Positions 1 to 7,973 of a DNA stretch of 25,564 bases are shown here, in pieces (position 1 is the stretch's first letter; each line of letters starts with the position of its first letter). The position numbers and the translations under genes were made by a program. The stretch is from an uncultured Clostridium sp. (GTDB taxonomy: Bacteria; Bacillota; Clostridia; TANB77; CAG-508), in assembly GCA_950059165.1 (NCBI GenBank), contig CATLUC010000007.1, positions 1 to 25,564 of the forward strand, read 5' to 3'. Under the pieces are notes generated by a model. That model made no database searches. It saw nothing but the letters and a program-made list of their open reading frames with translations, and was not told where the DNA came from.

Positions 1-124
1 GGAAAGAGTTCATCTATTGATGGAAGGGTGCCAAAAAATAATTTTAGAATTTCTTAGTTTACGTAGGGAACCGAGTTATTTATGAAAATATAGAAATTAA
101 TATTTGCCTTGAACATCCCTCATT
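1..124 (+). repeat. Partial copy of a palindromic repeat (tip plus one arm)
   Basis: The first 55 bases, starting with GGAAAG and containing TTCATCTATTGATGGAAGGG, are almost identical to 9902-9956, the tip and start of the right arm of the complete palindrome at 9715-10123. Similarity weakens but continues to about 118 (CCGAG, then TTGCCTTGA-CAT-CCTCA in both). Only the half from the hairpin tip onward is inside the window. The next gene's stop codon begins at 125, right at the end of the recognisable repeat. Confidence 0.85.
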
Positions 125-679
125 TTATGAGAATAGTCCTCCTATCCAATTAAATAATGGATTTTCAAATAGGAGTTCTCTCATCCAACCATTTGTAAAT
201 GGTATAAACCACAAGATTATTCCAATTAGAATAACTATTATTATTGTAAGTATTATTGCTATTGCATTTCTTTTCGGGTCTTTTTCAAATTCTTCTGCTC
301 TTCTTTTTCTACTTATTGAAAAGTCATGAAAAACCATTTTGGTTAATTCTACTATTGCTCCAAAAGACCCTGGTTTATAATTTGTTGTAGGCTGTTTTAC
401 CTGTTCTTTCCTACTTTCTTGCATTATTCGTTTTTCTTCTTTTGGTTGTATGTTATTTTTTAAATTTTCTAATTCTTTATCATATTGTTCTCTAAAAAAA
501 TCATCAGATAAAATTTCATATGCTTCATTAAGTTCTTTTACTTTTTTCTCAGCATATTGTTTTTTTAATCCATCATATAAATCTGGATGGTATTTTTTTA
601 CTAATACATGATATGCCTTTTCAATTACTTCTTTTGATGCTTTTCTATTTACTTCTAATATTTCATAATAATTTTTCAT
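125..679 (-). CDS. J-domain membrane protein (DnaJ-like)
   Basis: A 184-residue protein with an N-terminal J domain of about 65 residues that carries the HPD tripeptide (YHPDLYDG, near residue 31), which in this family stimulates the ATPase of an Hsp70 (DnaK) partner. A charged linker follows, then one hydrophobic segment near residues 138-160 (AIAIILTIIIVILIGIILWF) and a short tail ending in WIGGLFS. It lacks the Gly/Phe region, the zinc fingers and the C-terminal substrate domains of true DnaJ, so it is a membrane-tethered J-domain co-chaperone rather than DnaJ itself. It lies downstream of ftsH on the same strand, separated by a terminator hairpin. Client and partner are not deducible. Confidence 0.85.
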   Translation of the reverse strand: MKNYYEILEVNRKASKEVIEKAYHVLVKKYHPDLYDGLKKQYAEKKVKELNEAYEILSDDFFREQYDKELENLKNNIQPKEEKRIMQESRKEQVKQPTTNYKPGSFGAIVELTKMVFHDFSISRKRRAEEFEKDPKRNAIAIILTIIIVILIGIILWFIPFTNGWMRELLFENPLFNWIGGLFS

Positions 680-736
680 AAGTTTTAGTACACTTCTTCC
701 TTTTTTGTTTTACAGTTATATTTTATACTAAACCAA

Positions 737-766
737 AAAAAATAGCAATAAAAATTGCTATTTTTT
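737..766 (-). terminator. Intrinsic terminator after ftsH
   Basis: Perfect inverted repeat AAAAAATAGCAA / TTGCTATTTTTT (737-748 and 755-766) with a six-base loop. On the minus strand it lies about 60 bases after the ftsH stop codon and its 3' arm runs into a T tract, as expected for Rho-independent termination. Confidence 0.75.
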
Positions 767-824
767 AATATTATTGGAAAGTTCTCCAAACTTCCTATAA
801 TATAAAGCATTTCGTAGAAAATTT

Positions 825-2633
825 TTATTCACCAAATATTGCCTCAAACTCGTCTGCTTCGATTTTCTCTTTTTCTAATAAAATACCTGCTACTTGATGT
901 AATTTATCAATATTGTCTGATAATATTTGTTTTGCTCTATTATATCCTGTATCAACAATTCTTTTTGTTTCTTCGTCAATAACTGCTGCTGTTTCTTCAG
1001 AATATTCTTTACTTTGAGCAAAATCTCTTCCTAAAAATACCTCTTCTTGGTTAGAACCTAGCATTAATGCTCCAATTCTTTCACTCATTCCGTATTTTGT
1101 TACCATGCTTCTAGCAATTTTAGTTGCTCTTTCTATGTCATTGCTTGCACCTGTTGAGATATCATTTAGTATTAGGCTTTCTGCTACTCTACCTCCAAGT
1201 AATGAAACAATGTTTTCTTCCATTTCTGTTTTAGACATAAATGATTTGTCTTCTGTTGGACGATACATTGTATATCCTCCTGCCATTCCTCTTGGTACTA
1301 TAGATATTTGGTGTACTGGGTCTTGTGTTTCTAAGAAATGGCTTACTACTGCATGACCTGCCTCGTGGTATGCTACTAATTTATTTTCTTTTTCACTTCT
1401 TACTTTTGTTTTCTTTTCAGGTCCCATAGTTACTTTTACCATGGCATCTTCAATTTCTTTCATTCCTATTTCATTTAAATCTCTTCTTGCTGCAAGTAGT
1501 GCTGCTTCGTTTAATACATTTTCTAGGTCTGCTCCTGCAAATCCTGATGTGTTTTTAGCAATTACTTTTAAATCAACATCATCTGCAAAACGTTTCTTTC
1601 TAGAATGTACTTCTAATATATGTTCTCTTGCTTTTACATCTGGCATTCCTACTACTATTTGTCTATCAAATCTTCCTGCTCTTAATAGTGCTTTATCTAA
1701 TACATCTGGTCTATTTGTTGCAGCTAAAACAATAACACCTTCGTTTTCTGCAAACCCATCCATTTCTACTAATAATTGGTTTAATGTTTGTTCTCTTTCG
1801 TCATGTCCTCCACCAAGACCTGCTCCTCTTTGACGTCCAACTGCATCAATTTCATCTATAAAGATAATACATGGTGCATTTTTCTTTGCTTGTTCAAATA
1901 AATCTCTTACTCTTGATGCTCCAACACCTACAAACATTTCTACAAAGTCTGAACCACTTATAATAAAGAATGGTACTCCTGCCTCTCCTGCTACTGCTTT
2001 AGCTAATAATGTTTTACCTGTACCTGGTTGCCCTACTAGTAAGACACCTTTTGGTATTCTAGCTCCCATATCAGTAAATTTCTTTGGATTTTTTAAGAAT
2101 TGTACTATTTCTTCTAACTCTTCTTTTTCTTCATCAACACCTGCTACATCTTCAAAAGTAATTTTGTTTTTATCTGCTGGTGTCATCATTCTAGCTTTGC
2201 TTTTTCCAAATGACATTGTTTTGTTTCCAGGTCCTCCTTGACCTACTCCACCCATCATAAAGAACCAGAATATGAAGAATATTATTAATAATCCAAATGG
2301 TGTAAGCAAGCTAATAATTGTAATAAATATGGATTGTGATTTTTCTTCTAATGTAAATGCTCCATCTTTTAAGAACTCTTCACTATATTTCATAAAGCTT
2401 TCCATATCTGGAATATTTACTTCTTTTTTTATTTTGTCATCTTTTAAAGTTACTGTTGCTAATTTTCCATCTGATTCTATTTGAATAGCTTCTACTTTTC
2501 CACTATTAATGTTTGCTATTAATTCTGAATATTTTAGTTTTGAATCGCTATTTTCTACAATTGATGACAGCACTACTATAAAAATAATTCCTATAATTAG
2601 CCACATAGCTAATGTTTTAATTCCGTTTTTCAA
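825..2633 (-). CDS. ftsH: ATP-dependent zinc metalloprotease FtsH
   Basis: A 602-residue membrane AAA+ protease that degrades misfolded membrane proteins and regulatory proteins. Order of parts: transmembrane segment 1 (about 8-24), a short external domain, transmembrane segment 2 (about 102-127), AAA module with Walker A GQPGTGKT (201-208), Walker B IIFIDEID (256-263) and second region of homology around TNRPDVLDKALLRAGRFDR, then the zinc protease motif HEAGH (423-427). The usual LLRPGRFDR reads LLRAGRFDR here. The start is TTG: an AAGGAGG site at 2642-2648 is seven bases upstream. A TTGTAA-N17-TATAAA promoter precedes it. tilS lies directly upstream, a gene order common in Firmicutes. Confidence 0.97.
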   Translation of the reverse strand: MKNGIKTLAMWLIIGIIFIVVLSSIVENSDSKLKYSELIANINSGKVEAIQIESDGKLATVTLKDDKIKKEVNIPDMESFMKYSEEFLKDGAFTLEEKSQSIFITIISLLTPFGLLIIFFIFWFFMMGGVGQGGPGNKTMSFGKSKARMMTPADKNKITFEDVAGVDEEKEELEEIVQFLKNPKKFTDMGARIPKGVLLVGQPGTGKTLLAKAVAGEAGVPFFIISGSDFVEMFVGVGASRVRDLFEQAKKNAPCIIFIDEIDAVGRQRGAGLGGGHDEREQTLNQLLVEMDGFAENEGVIVLAATNRPDVLDKALLRAGRFDRQIVVGMPDVKAREHILEVHSRKKRFADDVDLKVIAKNTSGFAGADLENVLNEAALLAARRDLNEIGMKEIEDAMVKVTMGPEKKTKVRSEKENKLVAYHEAGHAVVSHFLETQDPVHQISIVPRGMAGGYTMYRPTEDKSFMSKTEMEENIVSLLGGRVAESLILNDISTGASNDIERATKIARSMVTKYGMSERIGALMLGSNQEEVFLGRDFAQSKEYSEETAAVIDEETKRIVDTGYNRAKQILSDNIDKLHQVAGILLEKEKIEADEFEAIFGE

Positions 2634-2710
2634 AATAATTCCTCCTTAATTAGACTGCTTTAATTGTCTTTTGTTACAGTTACTTTCTTATTTGATATTC
2701 TTTGTTCACT

Positions 2711-2739
2711 TTTATACCATATATTTTTTTGTTTTACAA
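2711..2739 (-). promoter_or_regulatory. Sigma-A type promoter of ftsH
   Basis: On the minus strand TTGTAA (2734-2739), a 17-base spacer and TATAAA (2711-2716) lie about 80 bases before the ftsH start codon. Consensus match and spacing support it; no transcript data. Confidence 0.6.
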
Positions 2740-2812
2740 GACTTTTTAATATGTCTTTTTTGTTACAATTTCGCCGTCTTTGTTTGTTTGCTACGGAAAG
2801 CATGTTTTAGTG

Positions 2813-3829
2813 TTATTGTTCAATAAAATAAATTTTATGATTTTTTACTAGAATTTTTGTATTTTTATTTGGTGTTAGGTATTTATTTCCTATATTTTTT
2901 TCACATAATTTTATGATGTCTTGTATATGTATTTTTTCAATACTTTGACTACTTCCAAATAACCTTTTTATAATATATCTTATTAATCTTGCTTTTATTA
3001 CAGTTTCTTGTAAATTGAATTTTTTTAAGTCTATTATTATTTGATTTTCATTTTGCTCTAGTAAAAGCTCTTGATATACCTTTTTTGTTTGTTTATCTAA
3101 ATATTCCTCTTCTTCTGCTACAATATCTGATAATCTATCTATTGTTTTTATTATATTTGGATTGAATTCTTTTTGAATATATGGAATTACTATATTTCTA
3201 ATCTTATTCCTATTATAAATATTTTCAAAATTGGTTTTGTCTATTCTTGGATGTAATTGGTTTTCCTCACAATATTTTTCTATTTGCGTTCTTTCACATT
3301 CTATTAATGGTCTTATAATATTTTCTCTTTTTGGATCTATTCCTTTTAACCCATCTATTCCGCTTCCTCTTAACATATGCAAGAAAATTGTTTCTATTTT
3401 GTCATTTTTATTATGTGCAATTGCAATTTTAGTGGCATTTGTTTTTTCTAAAATTTCATTAAAAAATTGATATCTTACTAATCTTCCTGCTTCTTCAGTT
3501 CCTATTTTATTAGTATGAGCTAATTTTTCAACATCTATACTTTTTGAAAAAAATTCTATTCCATTTTTTTTACAATAGTTTTTTACATATTGTTCATCTT
3601 TGTTTGCTTCTTCTCTTATTTGGTGATTTACATGCGCTACTATGATTTCAAAGCATATATTTGGGGATGTGTTTTGGGATGAAGTCATAATACATCTTTC
3701 TTTTTGTAAGTTTTTTAAAATGTCCAATAGACAAATTGAATCTGGACCACCAGATACTGCTACTACTATTTTGTCTCCATCTTTTATTAAATTATATTTT
3801 TGAATTGTTTCTAAAACTTGATTTTTCAT
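2813..3829 (-). CDS. tilS: tRNA(Ile)-lysidine synthetase TilS
   Basis: A 338-residue PP-loop ATPase that converts C34 of the AUA-reading tRNA-Ile into lysidine. The adenylation P-loop SGGPDS is at about residues 26-31, followed by family motifs HVNHQIREEA, EEAGRLVRYQFF and AHNKNDKIETIFLHMLRGSG. A short C-terminal domain (about 240-338) follows. The start was chosen at the third possible ATG (MKNQVLETIQKYNL), matching the usual N-terminus; the ATG at 3841 lies one base after the AAGGAGGG site (3843-3850), too close, whereas 3829 has 13 bases. Divergent from the superoxide-dismutase-like gene. It contains no in-frame CGG. Confidence 0.95.
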   Translation of the reverse strand: MKNQVLETIQKYNLIKDGDKIVVAVSGGPDSICLLDILKNLQKERCIMTSSQNTSPNICFEIIVAHVNHQIREEANKDEQYVKNYCKKNGIEFFSKSIDVEKLAHTNKIGTEEAGRLVRYQFFNEILEKTNATKIAIAHNKNDKIETIFLHMLRGSGIDGLKGIDPKRENIIRPLIECERTQIEKYCEENQLHPRIDKTNFENIYNRNKIRNIVIPYIQKEFNPNIIKTIDRLSDIVAEEEEYLDKQTKKVYQELLLEQNENQIIIDLKKFNLQETVIKARLIRYIIKRLFGSSQSIEKIHIQDIIKLCEKNIGNKYLTPNKNTKILVKNHKIYFIEQ

Positions 3830-3999
3830 TTTTGCCTTCATTCCCTCCTTAAGACACAAATTGGCTGAACAATAATTATATTTTTTTACCCTATTTTACT
3901 ATATTTTTGTACATCTTTCAAGTTTTGTTTTATTTTCAGTCTTGACTTTTTTTTAAATAGTGTGGATACCCTTAAAGTCACTTATTTATCTATTTTGAA

Positions 4000-4017
4000 T
4001 ATAATGTTATTAGGGTG
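4000..4017 (+). promoter_or_regulatory. -10 box and ribosome binding site of the SodC-like gene
   Basis: TATAAT at 4000-4005 is a perfect -10 hexamer, and AGGGTGAT at about 4012-4019 can pair with the 3' end of 16S rRNA just before the ATG at 4023. No good -35 hexamer is visible 17 bases upstream of the TATAAT, so the promoter may be weak, and the leader would be only a few bases long. Confidence 0.45.
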
Positions 4018-4022
4018 ATTAT

Positions 4023-4478
4023 ATGTTTAAAAATGTTTTTGGTAGTGCTAAAGCATATATTAAGGGTGGAAAAAAATATCCTAAAATAGATGGTGTTGTT
4101 ACTTTTAGGGAAACAAAAGCTGGTATTCTAATTACTGCTAAAGTAAATGGATTGCCTCAATTAGATAATCATTGTACAGGTAGATTTTTTGGCTTTCATA
4201 TTCATGAGGGGACTTCTTGTACAGGAAATTTGAATGATGAGTTTGCAAATTCTAAGTCACATTTAAATACTACAAATTGCCCTCATCCTTTTCATATTGG
4301 AGATTTACCTCCTTTGATTGAAAATAATGGTTATGCTTATATGCGTGTTTTAGTGAATAAGTTTAAGATAAAAGATATTTTAGGTAAGGCTGTTATTATT
4401 CATGATTTGCCTGATGATTTTACTTCTCAACCAAGTGGGAATTCTGGTACAAAAATTGCTTGTGGGATAATTGTTTAA
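4023..4478 (+). CDS. Cu/Zn superoxide dismutase family protein
   Basis: A 151-residue protein with the SodC signature: GFHIHEG (the copper-binding H-x-H), a histidine-rich zinc loop (HLNTTNCPHPFHIGDLPPL) with the DLP motif, then VIIHDLPDDFTSQPSGNSG and ACGIIV at the C-terminus. In the classical enzyme the residue after GNxGx is an arginine that guides superoxide to copper; here the stretch reads GNSGTKIACG, so lysine stands in its place. There is no signal peptide, whereas most bacterial SodC proteins are exported, so this should be cytoplasmic. Metal ligands look present, so dismutase activity is plausible, but the family also has members of unproven activity. Single-gene unit. Confidence 0.85.
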   Translation: MFKNVFGSAKAYIKGGKKYPKIDGVVTFRETKAGILITAKVNGLPQLDNHCTGRFFGFHIHEGTSCTGNLNDEFANSKSHLNTTNCPHPFHIGDLPPLIENNGYAYMRVLVNKFKIKDILGKAVIIHDLPDDFTSQPSGNSGTKIACGIIV

Positions 4479-4499
4479 ATATAAGAGTTTTTAATTAAT

Positions 4500-4575
4500 T
4501 GGAGCCAATAGGCAGAATCGAACTGCCGACCTACAGGTTACGAATCTGTTGCTCTACCAACTGAGCTATATTGGC
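4500..4575 (-). tRNA. tRNA-Thr(CGU)
   Basis: A complete cloverleaf on the minus strand: acceptor GCCAATA/TATTGGC, D stem GCTC/GAGC, anticodon loop TTCGTAA with anticodon CGT (reads ACG, Thr), T arm GGCAG-TTCGATT-CTGCC, and encoded CCA (4500-4502). The last anticodon-stem pair (31-39) is A-C, a mismatch. Confidence 0.93.
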
Positions 4576-4590
4576 ATATCATTAAAAAGT

Positions 4591-4619
4591 ATATTACACT
4601 ATTTGAGCTCTTTTGTCAA
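4591..4619 (-). promoter_or_regulatory. Promoter of tRNA-Thr
   Basis: Minus-strand TTGACA (4614-4619), 17-base spacer, TAATAT (4591-4596), about 15 bases before the first base of the tRNA. Near-consensus sigma-A promoter. Confidence 0.75.
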
Positions 4620-4637
4620 TTTTTTAATATTTTTACT

Positions 4638-4678
4638 AAACAAGAGGAGTTCCAAAATAAAATGAACTCCTCTTGTTT
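4638..4678 (-). terminator. Hairpin after groEL, probable terminator
   Basis: Perfect 15-bp inverted repeat AAACAAGAGGAGTTC / GAACTCCTCTTGTTT (4638-4652 and 4664-4678) 33 bases after the groEL stop codon. The T tract is limited to the TTT ending the stem, so the call rests mostly on stem strength and position. Confidence 0.6.
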
Positions 4679-4711
4679 TAAGGTTAAAAAATCTTAGCCT
4701 TTTTAGATATT

Positions 4712-6349
4712 TTAATACATTCCATCCATTCCTGCTGGCATTGCATCATGGTTACCACAATTGCATCCTTTTGGCTCTGGACTATCAGTTACTATGCTTT
4801 CTGTTGTAAGTACCATTGAAGCTATTGATGCTGCATTTTGCAATGCACTTCTTGTTACTTTTGTTGGGTCTACAATTCCTGCTTTTTTCATATCTACATA
4901 TTCTTCTTTGGCTGCATCAAATCCAACTCCTACTTGTGATTTTTTTACATTGTCTACTATTACTGCTGGTTCTAGTCCACTGTTTCTAGCTATTTGTTTT
5001 ACTGGTTCTTCTAATGATGTTAGGACTATTTTTGCACCTAGTGCTTCTCCTGCTTCTAATGTTTTTACTAATTTTTCTACTTTTGGTATTACGTTTATTA
5101 ATGCTGTTCCTCCTCCTGCTACTATTCCTTCTTCTACAGCTGCTCTTGTTGCTGATAGGGCATCTTCTATTCTTAGCTTTTTGTCTTTCATTTCTACTTC
5201 TGTTGCTGCTCCTACACCAATTACTGCAACTCCCCCAGCAATTTTTGCAAGTCTTTCTTGTAATTGTTCTTTATCATATTCACTTTTTGTTTCTACTATT
5301 TGTGCCTTTATTTGTCCTACTCTGTCTGCTATTTGTTGTTTGTCACCATTTCCATCTACTATTATTGTATTTTCTTTTTGTACTTTTACTTGTTTTGCTT
5401 TTCCTAGTTGGTCTATTGTTGTGTCTTTTAGTTCTAACCCTAAATCCTGAGTTATTACTTCTGCACCTGTTAAAATTGCTATGTCTTCTAACATTGCTTT
5501 CCTTTTATCTCCAAATCCTGGGGCTTTTACAGCTACTACATTTAATACTCCTCTTAATTTGTTTAAGATTAGTGTTGATAATGCTTCTCCTTCTATGTCG
5601 TCACATATTATTAATAGTTTTCCTGATTCTTGCATTATTGCTTCTAGTAATGGTAATATTTCTTGTACATTGCTGATTTTTTTGTCTGTTAGTAATATGT
5701 ATGGATTGTCTAATATTGCTTCCATTTTTTCTGTATCTGTTGCCATATATGGTGATAGATAGCCTTTGTCAAATTGCATTCCTTCTACTACATTTAGTTC
5801 TGTGTTTGATGTTTTTGATTCTTCAATTGTTATTACTCCATCTTTTGATACTTTTTCCATTGCATCTGCAATTAGATTTCCAATTTCTTCGTTGTTTGCT
5901 GAAATGCTTGCAACTCTTGCTATGTCTTCTTTTCCATTTATTACTGAACTTACTTCTTTTAAGCCTTCTACTGCTGTTTCTACTGCTTTGTCAATTCCTC
6001 TTTTTATTGCCATTGGGTCAGCTCCTGCTGCTACATTTTTTACTCCTTCTTTTATCATGCTTTGTGCTAATACTGTTGCTGTTGTTGTTCCATCTCCTGC
6101 TACATCATTTGTTTTTGTTGAAACTTCTTTTACTAGACGCGCTCCCATGTTTTCGTATTTGTCTTCTAATTCTATTTCTTTTGCAATTGTTACACCATCA
6201 TTTGTAATTAGTGGTGCTCCAAAACTTTTGTCTAATACGACATTTCTACCTTTTGGTCCTAATGTAACTTTTACAGTGTCTGCTAATTTGTTTACACCTT
6301 CTAATAAAGATTTTCTTGCTTCTTCTCCAAATTTAATGACTTTTGCCAT
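4712..6349 (-). CDS. groEL: Chaperonin GroEL (Hsp60)
   Basis: A 545-residue ATP-dependent folding chaperonin that works as a double ring with GroES. The family N-terminus MAKVIKFGEEARK, the ATP-site segment LGPKGRNVVLDKS and the downstream VAGDGTTTATVLAQ are clear, and the length is standard. The start is the ATG at 6349, with GAAAGGAATG a few bases upstream; an in-frame ATG at 6370 would add seven non-family residues. The tail departs from the usual Gly-Gly-Met repeats: it ends PKGCNCGNHDAMPAGMDGMY, with two cysteines. Downstream of groES with 78 bases between them, and regulated with it by the CIRCE-like operator. Confidence 0.98.
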   Translation of the reverse strand: MAKVIKFGEEARKSLLEGVNKLADTVKVTLGPKGRNVVLDKSFGAPLITNDGVTIAKEIELEDKYENMGARLVKEVSTKTNDVAGDGTTTATVLAQSMIKEGVKNVAAGADPMAIKRGIDKAVETAVEGLKEVSSVINGKEDIARVASISANNEEIGNLIADAMEKVSKDGVITIEESKTSNTELNVVEGMQFDKGYLSPYMATDTEKMEAILDNPYILLTDKKISNVQEILPLLEAIMQESGKLLIICDDIEGEALSTLILNKLRGVLNVVAVKAPGFGDKRKAMLEDIAILTGAEVITQDLGLELKDTTIDQLGKAKQVKVQKENTIIVDGNGDKQQIADRVGQIKAQIVETKSEYDKEQLQERLAKIAGGVAVIGVGAATEVEMKDKKLRIEDALSATRAAVEEGIVAGGGTALINVIPKVEKLVKTLEAGEALGAKIVLTSLEEPVKQIARNSGLEPAVIVDNVKKSQVGVGFDAAKEEYVDMKKAGIVDPTKVTRSALQNAASIASMVLTTESIVTDSPEPKGCNCGNHDAMPAGMDGMY

Positions 6350-6427
6350 TTTTATCATTCCTTTCTTCATTTTAAATTTTTGAATAATTTAAATTCTTTT
6401 TTGTTTTTTTCTAAGTTTATTATATTT

Positions 6428-6709
6428 TTACTCAACTATTGCAAGTATATCATCTTGTTTTACTATTATATATTCTATTCCTTCGTATTTTACTTCTGTT
6501 CCAGAGTATTTGCTTACAATTATGTTGTCTCCTTTTTTTACATTTACTGGTTCGATTTTGCCATCTACTTTTTCTCCTGGTCCTATTTCTATTACTTCTG
6601 CAATTTGTGGTTTTTCTTGTGCATTTCCAGCTAGTATTATTCCACTTTTGGTTGTTTCTTCGCCTTCTTTCATTTTTATTAATACTCGATTTCCTAATGG
6701 TTTAATCAT
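6428..6709 (-). CDS. groES: Co-chaperonin GroES (Hsp10)
   Basis: A 93-residue protein beginning MIKPLGNRVLIKM, the family start, with the mobile-loop region around GEETTKSGIILAGNAQEKPQ and the roof and C-terminal elements (VKKGDNIIVSKYSGTEVKY, DDILAIVE). It caps the GroEL cavity. AAGGAGG lies 9 bases upstream of the ATG. First gene of the groES-groEL operon, directly behind a CIRCE-like operator. Confidence 0.98.
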   Translation of the reverse strand: MIKPLGNRVLIKMKEGEETTKSGIILAGNAQEKPQIAEVIEIGPGEKVDGKIEPVNVKKGDNIIVSKYSGTEVKYEGIEYIIVKQDDILAIVE

Positions 6710-6736
6710 TTTTCATTACCTCCTTAAGTTTTTATA

Positions 6737-6763
6737 TTAGCACTCTAGCTAATCGACTGCTAA
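6737..6763 (-). promoter_or_regulatory. CIRCE-like operator (HrcA site)
   Basis: TTAGCACTC (6737-6745), nine-base spacer, GACTGCTAA (6755-6763). The consensus is TTAGCACTC-N9-GAGTGCTAA, so there is a single departure (C for G at the third base of the right half). It lies between the groES promoter and its ribosome binding site, where the heat-shock repressor HrcA normally binds. Confidence 0.9.
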
Positions 6764-6764
6764 T

Positions 6765-6793
6765 ACTTTATACCCTTTTTGTTTTCTTGTCAA
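6765..6793 (-). promoter_or_regulatory. groESL promoter
   Basis: Minus-strand TTGACA at 6788-6793 is a perfect -35 box. The -10 lies in TATAAAGT (6765-6772): TATAAA gives a 15-base spacer, TAAAGT gives 17. The CIRCE-like operator begins immediately downstream, so HrcA would block this promoter. Confidence 0.65.
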
Positions 6794-6931
6794 TACCTTT
6801 TTTTCTTTTTTCACATAAAGTTCACAAATATATTTTATTTTGCGTTCTTATAAATTATTACAAATTATATAACAACTATAGCATCCTCTCCTAGGTGTTT
6901 GCAAATGTCAAAACCTGAATATAAAAAGATG

Positions 6932-6960
6932 TTGCTTTTTACATTATAAAATTGTATAAT
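6932..6960 (+). promoter_or_regulatory. Promoter of the RluA-family gene, predicting a leaderless mRNA
   Basis: TTGCTT (6932-6937), 17-base spacer, perfect TATAAT (6955-6960). Transcription should begin about seven bases later, at or next to the ATG at 6967. No Shine-Dalgarno sequence precedes that ATG. Confidence 0.7.
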
Positions 6961-6966
6961 GGTTTC

Positions 6967-7840
6967 ATGAAAAAATTAGTTGTACCATCTAAATATAATG
7001 AAAAAAAATTAAATACATTTTTATTAAATTCCTTTCCACATTTATCTTCAAATTTACTTTATAAAACGTTGAGAAAAAAAGATATTAAAATAAATGGAAA
7101 AAGAGTTTCTAAAGATGTTATAGTTTATGAAAATGATGAAATATCGATTTTTATTGCAGATAATTTGTTATATCCATCATGTAAATTAGATATTGTTTTT
7201 GAAGATGATAATATTTTAATTTTAGATAAGCCTTGTAATTTGGAAGTTACAGGGCAAAATAGTTTAACTACTTATGTTCATGAAAGTTATGCAAATACTA
7301 CTTTTAAGCCAATGCCTTGCCATAGAATTGATAGGAATACTACTGGCCTTGTTTTGTTTGCAAAAAATGAACCTGCTTTAAAAATTTTGTTAGATAAATT
7401 TAAGAAACATGAGATTGAAAAACATTATTTGGCTTTAGTTTATGGTATTCCAAAGGAAACTTACAAAAAGTGTACTGCTTATTTGTTTAAGGATAATAAA
7501 AAATCTTGTGTTTATATTTCTGATTGTTTTAAAAAGGGTTATCAAAAAATTATTACTAGTTATAATATTTTAGAAAAATATGACAATAATACATCATTAT
7601 TAGACGTAGAAATTGAAACTGGTAAAACACATCAAATTAGGGCACATCTTGCACATTTAGGTTACCCTATTATTGGTGACCGGAAAATATGGCATAAATG
7701 CCATTAATAAACAGTTTGGTAAAAAGTATCAAATGCTTTCTAGTTTTAGCTTAAAATTTAATTTCAGGTCTGATAGTGGGGTTTTAAATTATTTGAATGG
7801 TAAGAGTTTTAAACAAAAGAGGCATGACTATAATTTGTAA
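6967..7840 (+). CDS. RluA-family rRNA pseudouridine synthase, with a +1 frameshift at CGG
   Basis: Reads as about 290 residues after one +1 shift. The N-terminal S4-like RNA-binding domain (about 8-60: LNTFLLNSFPHLSSNLLYKT...INGKRV) is followed by the catalytic domain with CHRIDRNTTGLVLF, whose Asp is the nucleophile of the family, and GKTHQIRAHLAHLGYPIIGD. At the in-frame CGG (7681) the zero frame ends nine codons on. Skipping the C gives G-KYGINAINKQFGKKYQ and a normal C-terminal extension ending at 7840, so the usual GDxKYG motif is completed. The RluA/RluB/RluD subtype cannot be fixed. A TTG at 6952 would start inside the -10 box, so ATG 6967 was chosen. Confidence 0.9.
7681..7683 (+). 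other. +1 frameshift site 1: GAC-C-GGA
   Basis: In-frame CGG in the RluA-family gene. The zero frame reaches TAA at 7705-7707; dropping the C reads GD-G-KYG and continues 52 codons to 7838. No Shine-Dalgarno-like stimulator or stop codon sits at the site. Confidence 0.85.
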
Positions 7841-7890
7841 CCTTTTAGATTAGTTTTAGTACCATACCTAATTGGCTATTTACTAAAATA

Positions 7891-7919
7891 GGAAAGCCTT
7901 AATATTTTAGTGGCTTTCC
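7891..7919. terminator. Bidirectional terminator hairpin
   Basis: GGAAAGCC / GGCTTTCC (7891-7898 and 7912-7919) followed by an ATTAATTTTTTTC tract on the plus strand. It lies between the convergent RluA-family and sortase genes, 50 bases after the shifted-frame stop at 7840, which supports 7840 as the true gene end. Confidence 0.75.
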
Positions 7920-7973
7920 ATTAATTTTTTTCAATATATGAGATACTTAATACCTGTCCTACTGTCTCACATT

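Noticed and set aside
4761..6705. Long plus-strand reading frames opposite groEL and groES, rich in Leu or Ser/Thr
   Set aside because: Antisense shadows of biased codon use in the chaperonin genes; no ribosome binding site or family match.
6952..6954. TTG start for the RluA-family gene
   Set aside because: It lies directly before and within the -10 region (TATAAT 6955-6960), so it would be upstream of the expected transcript start.
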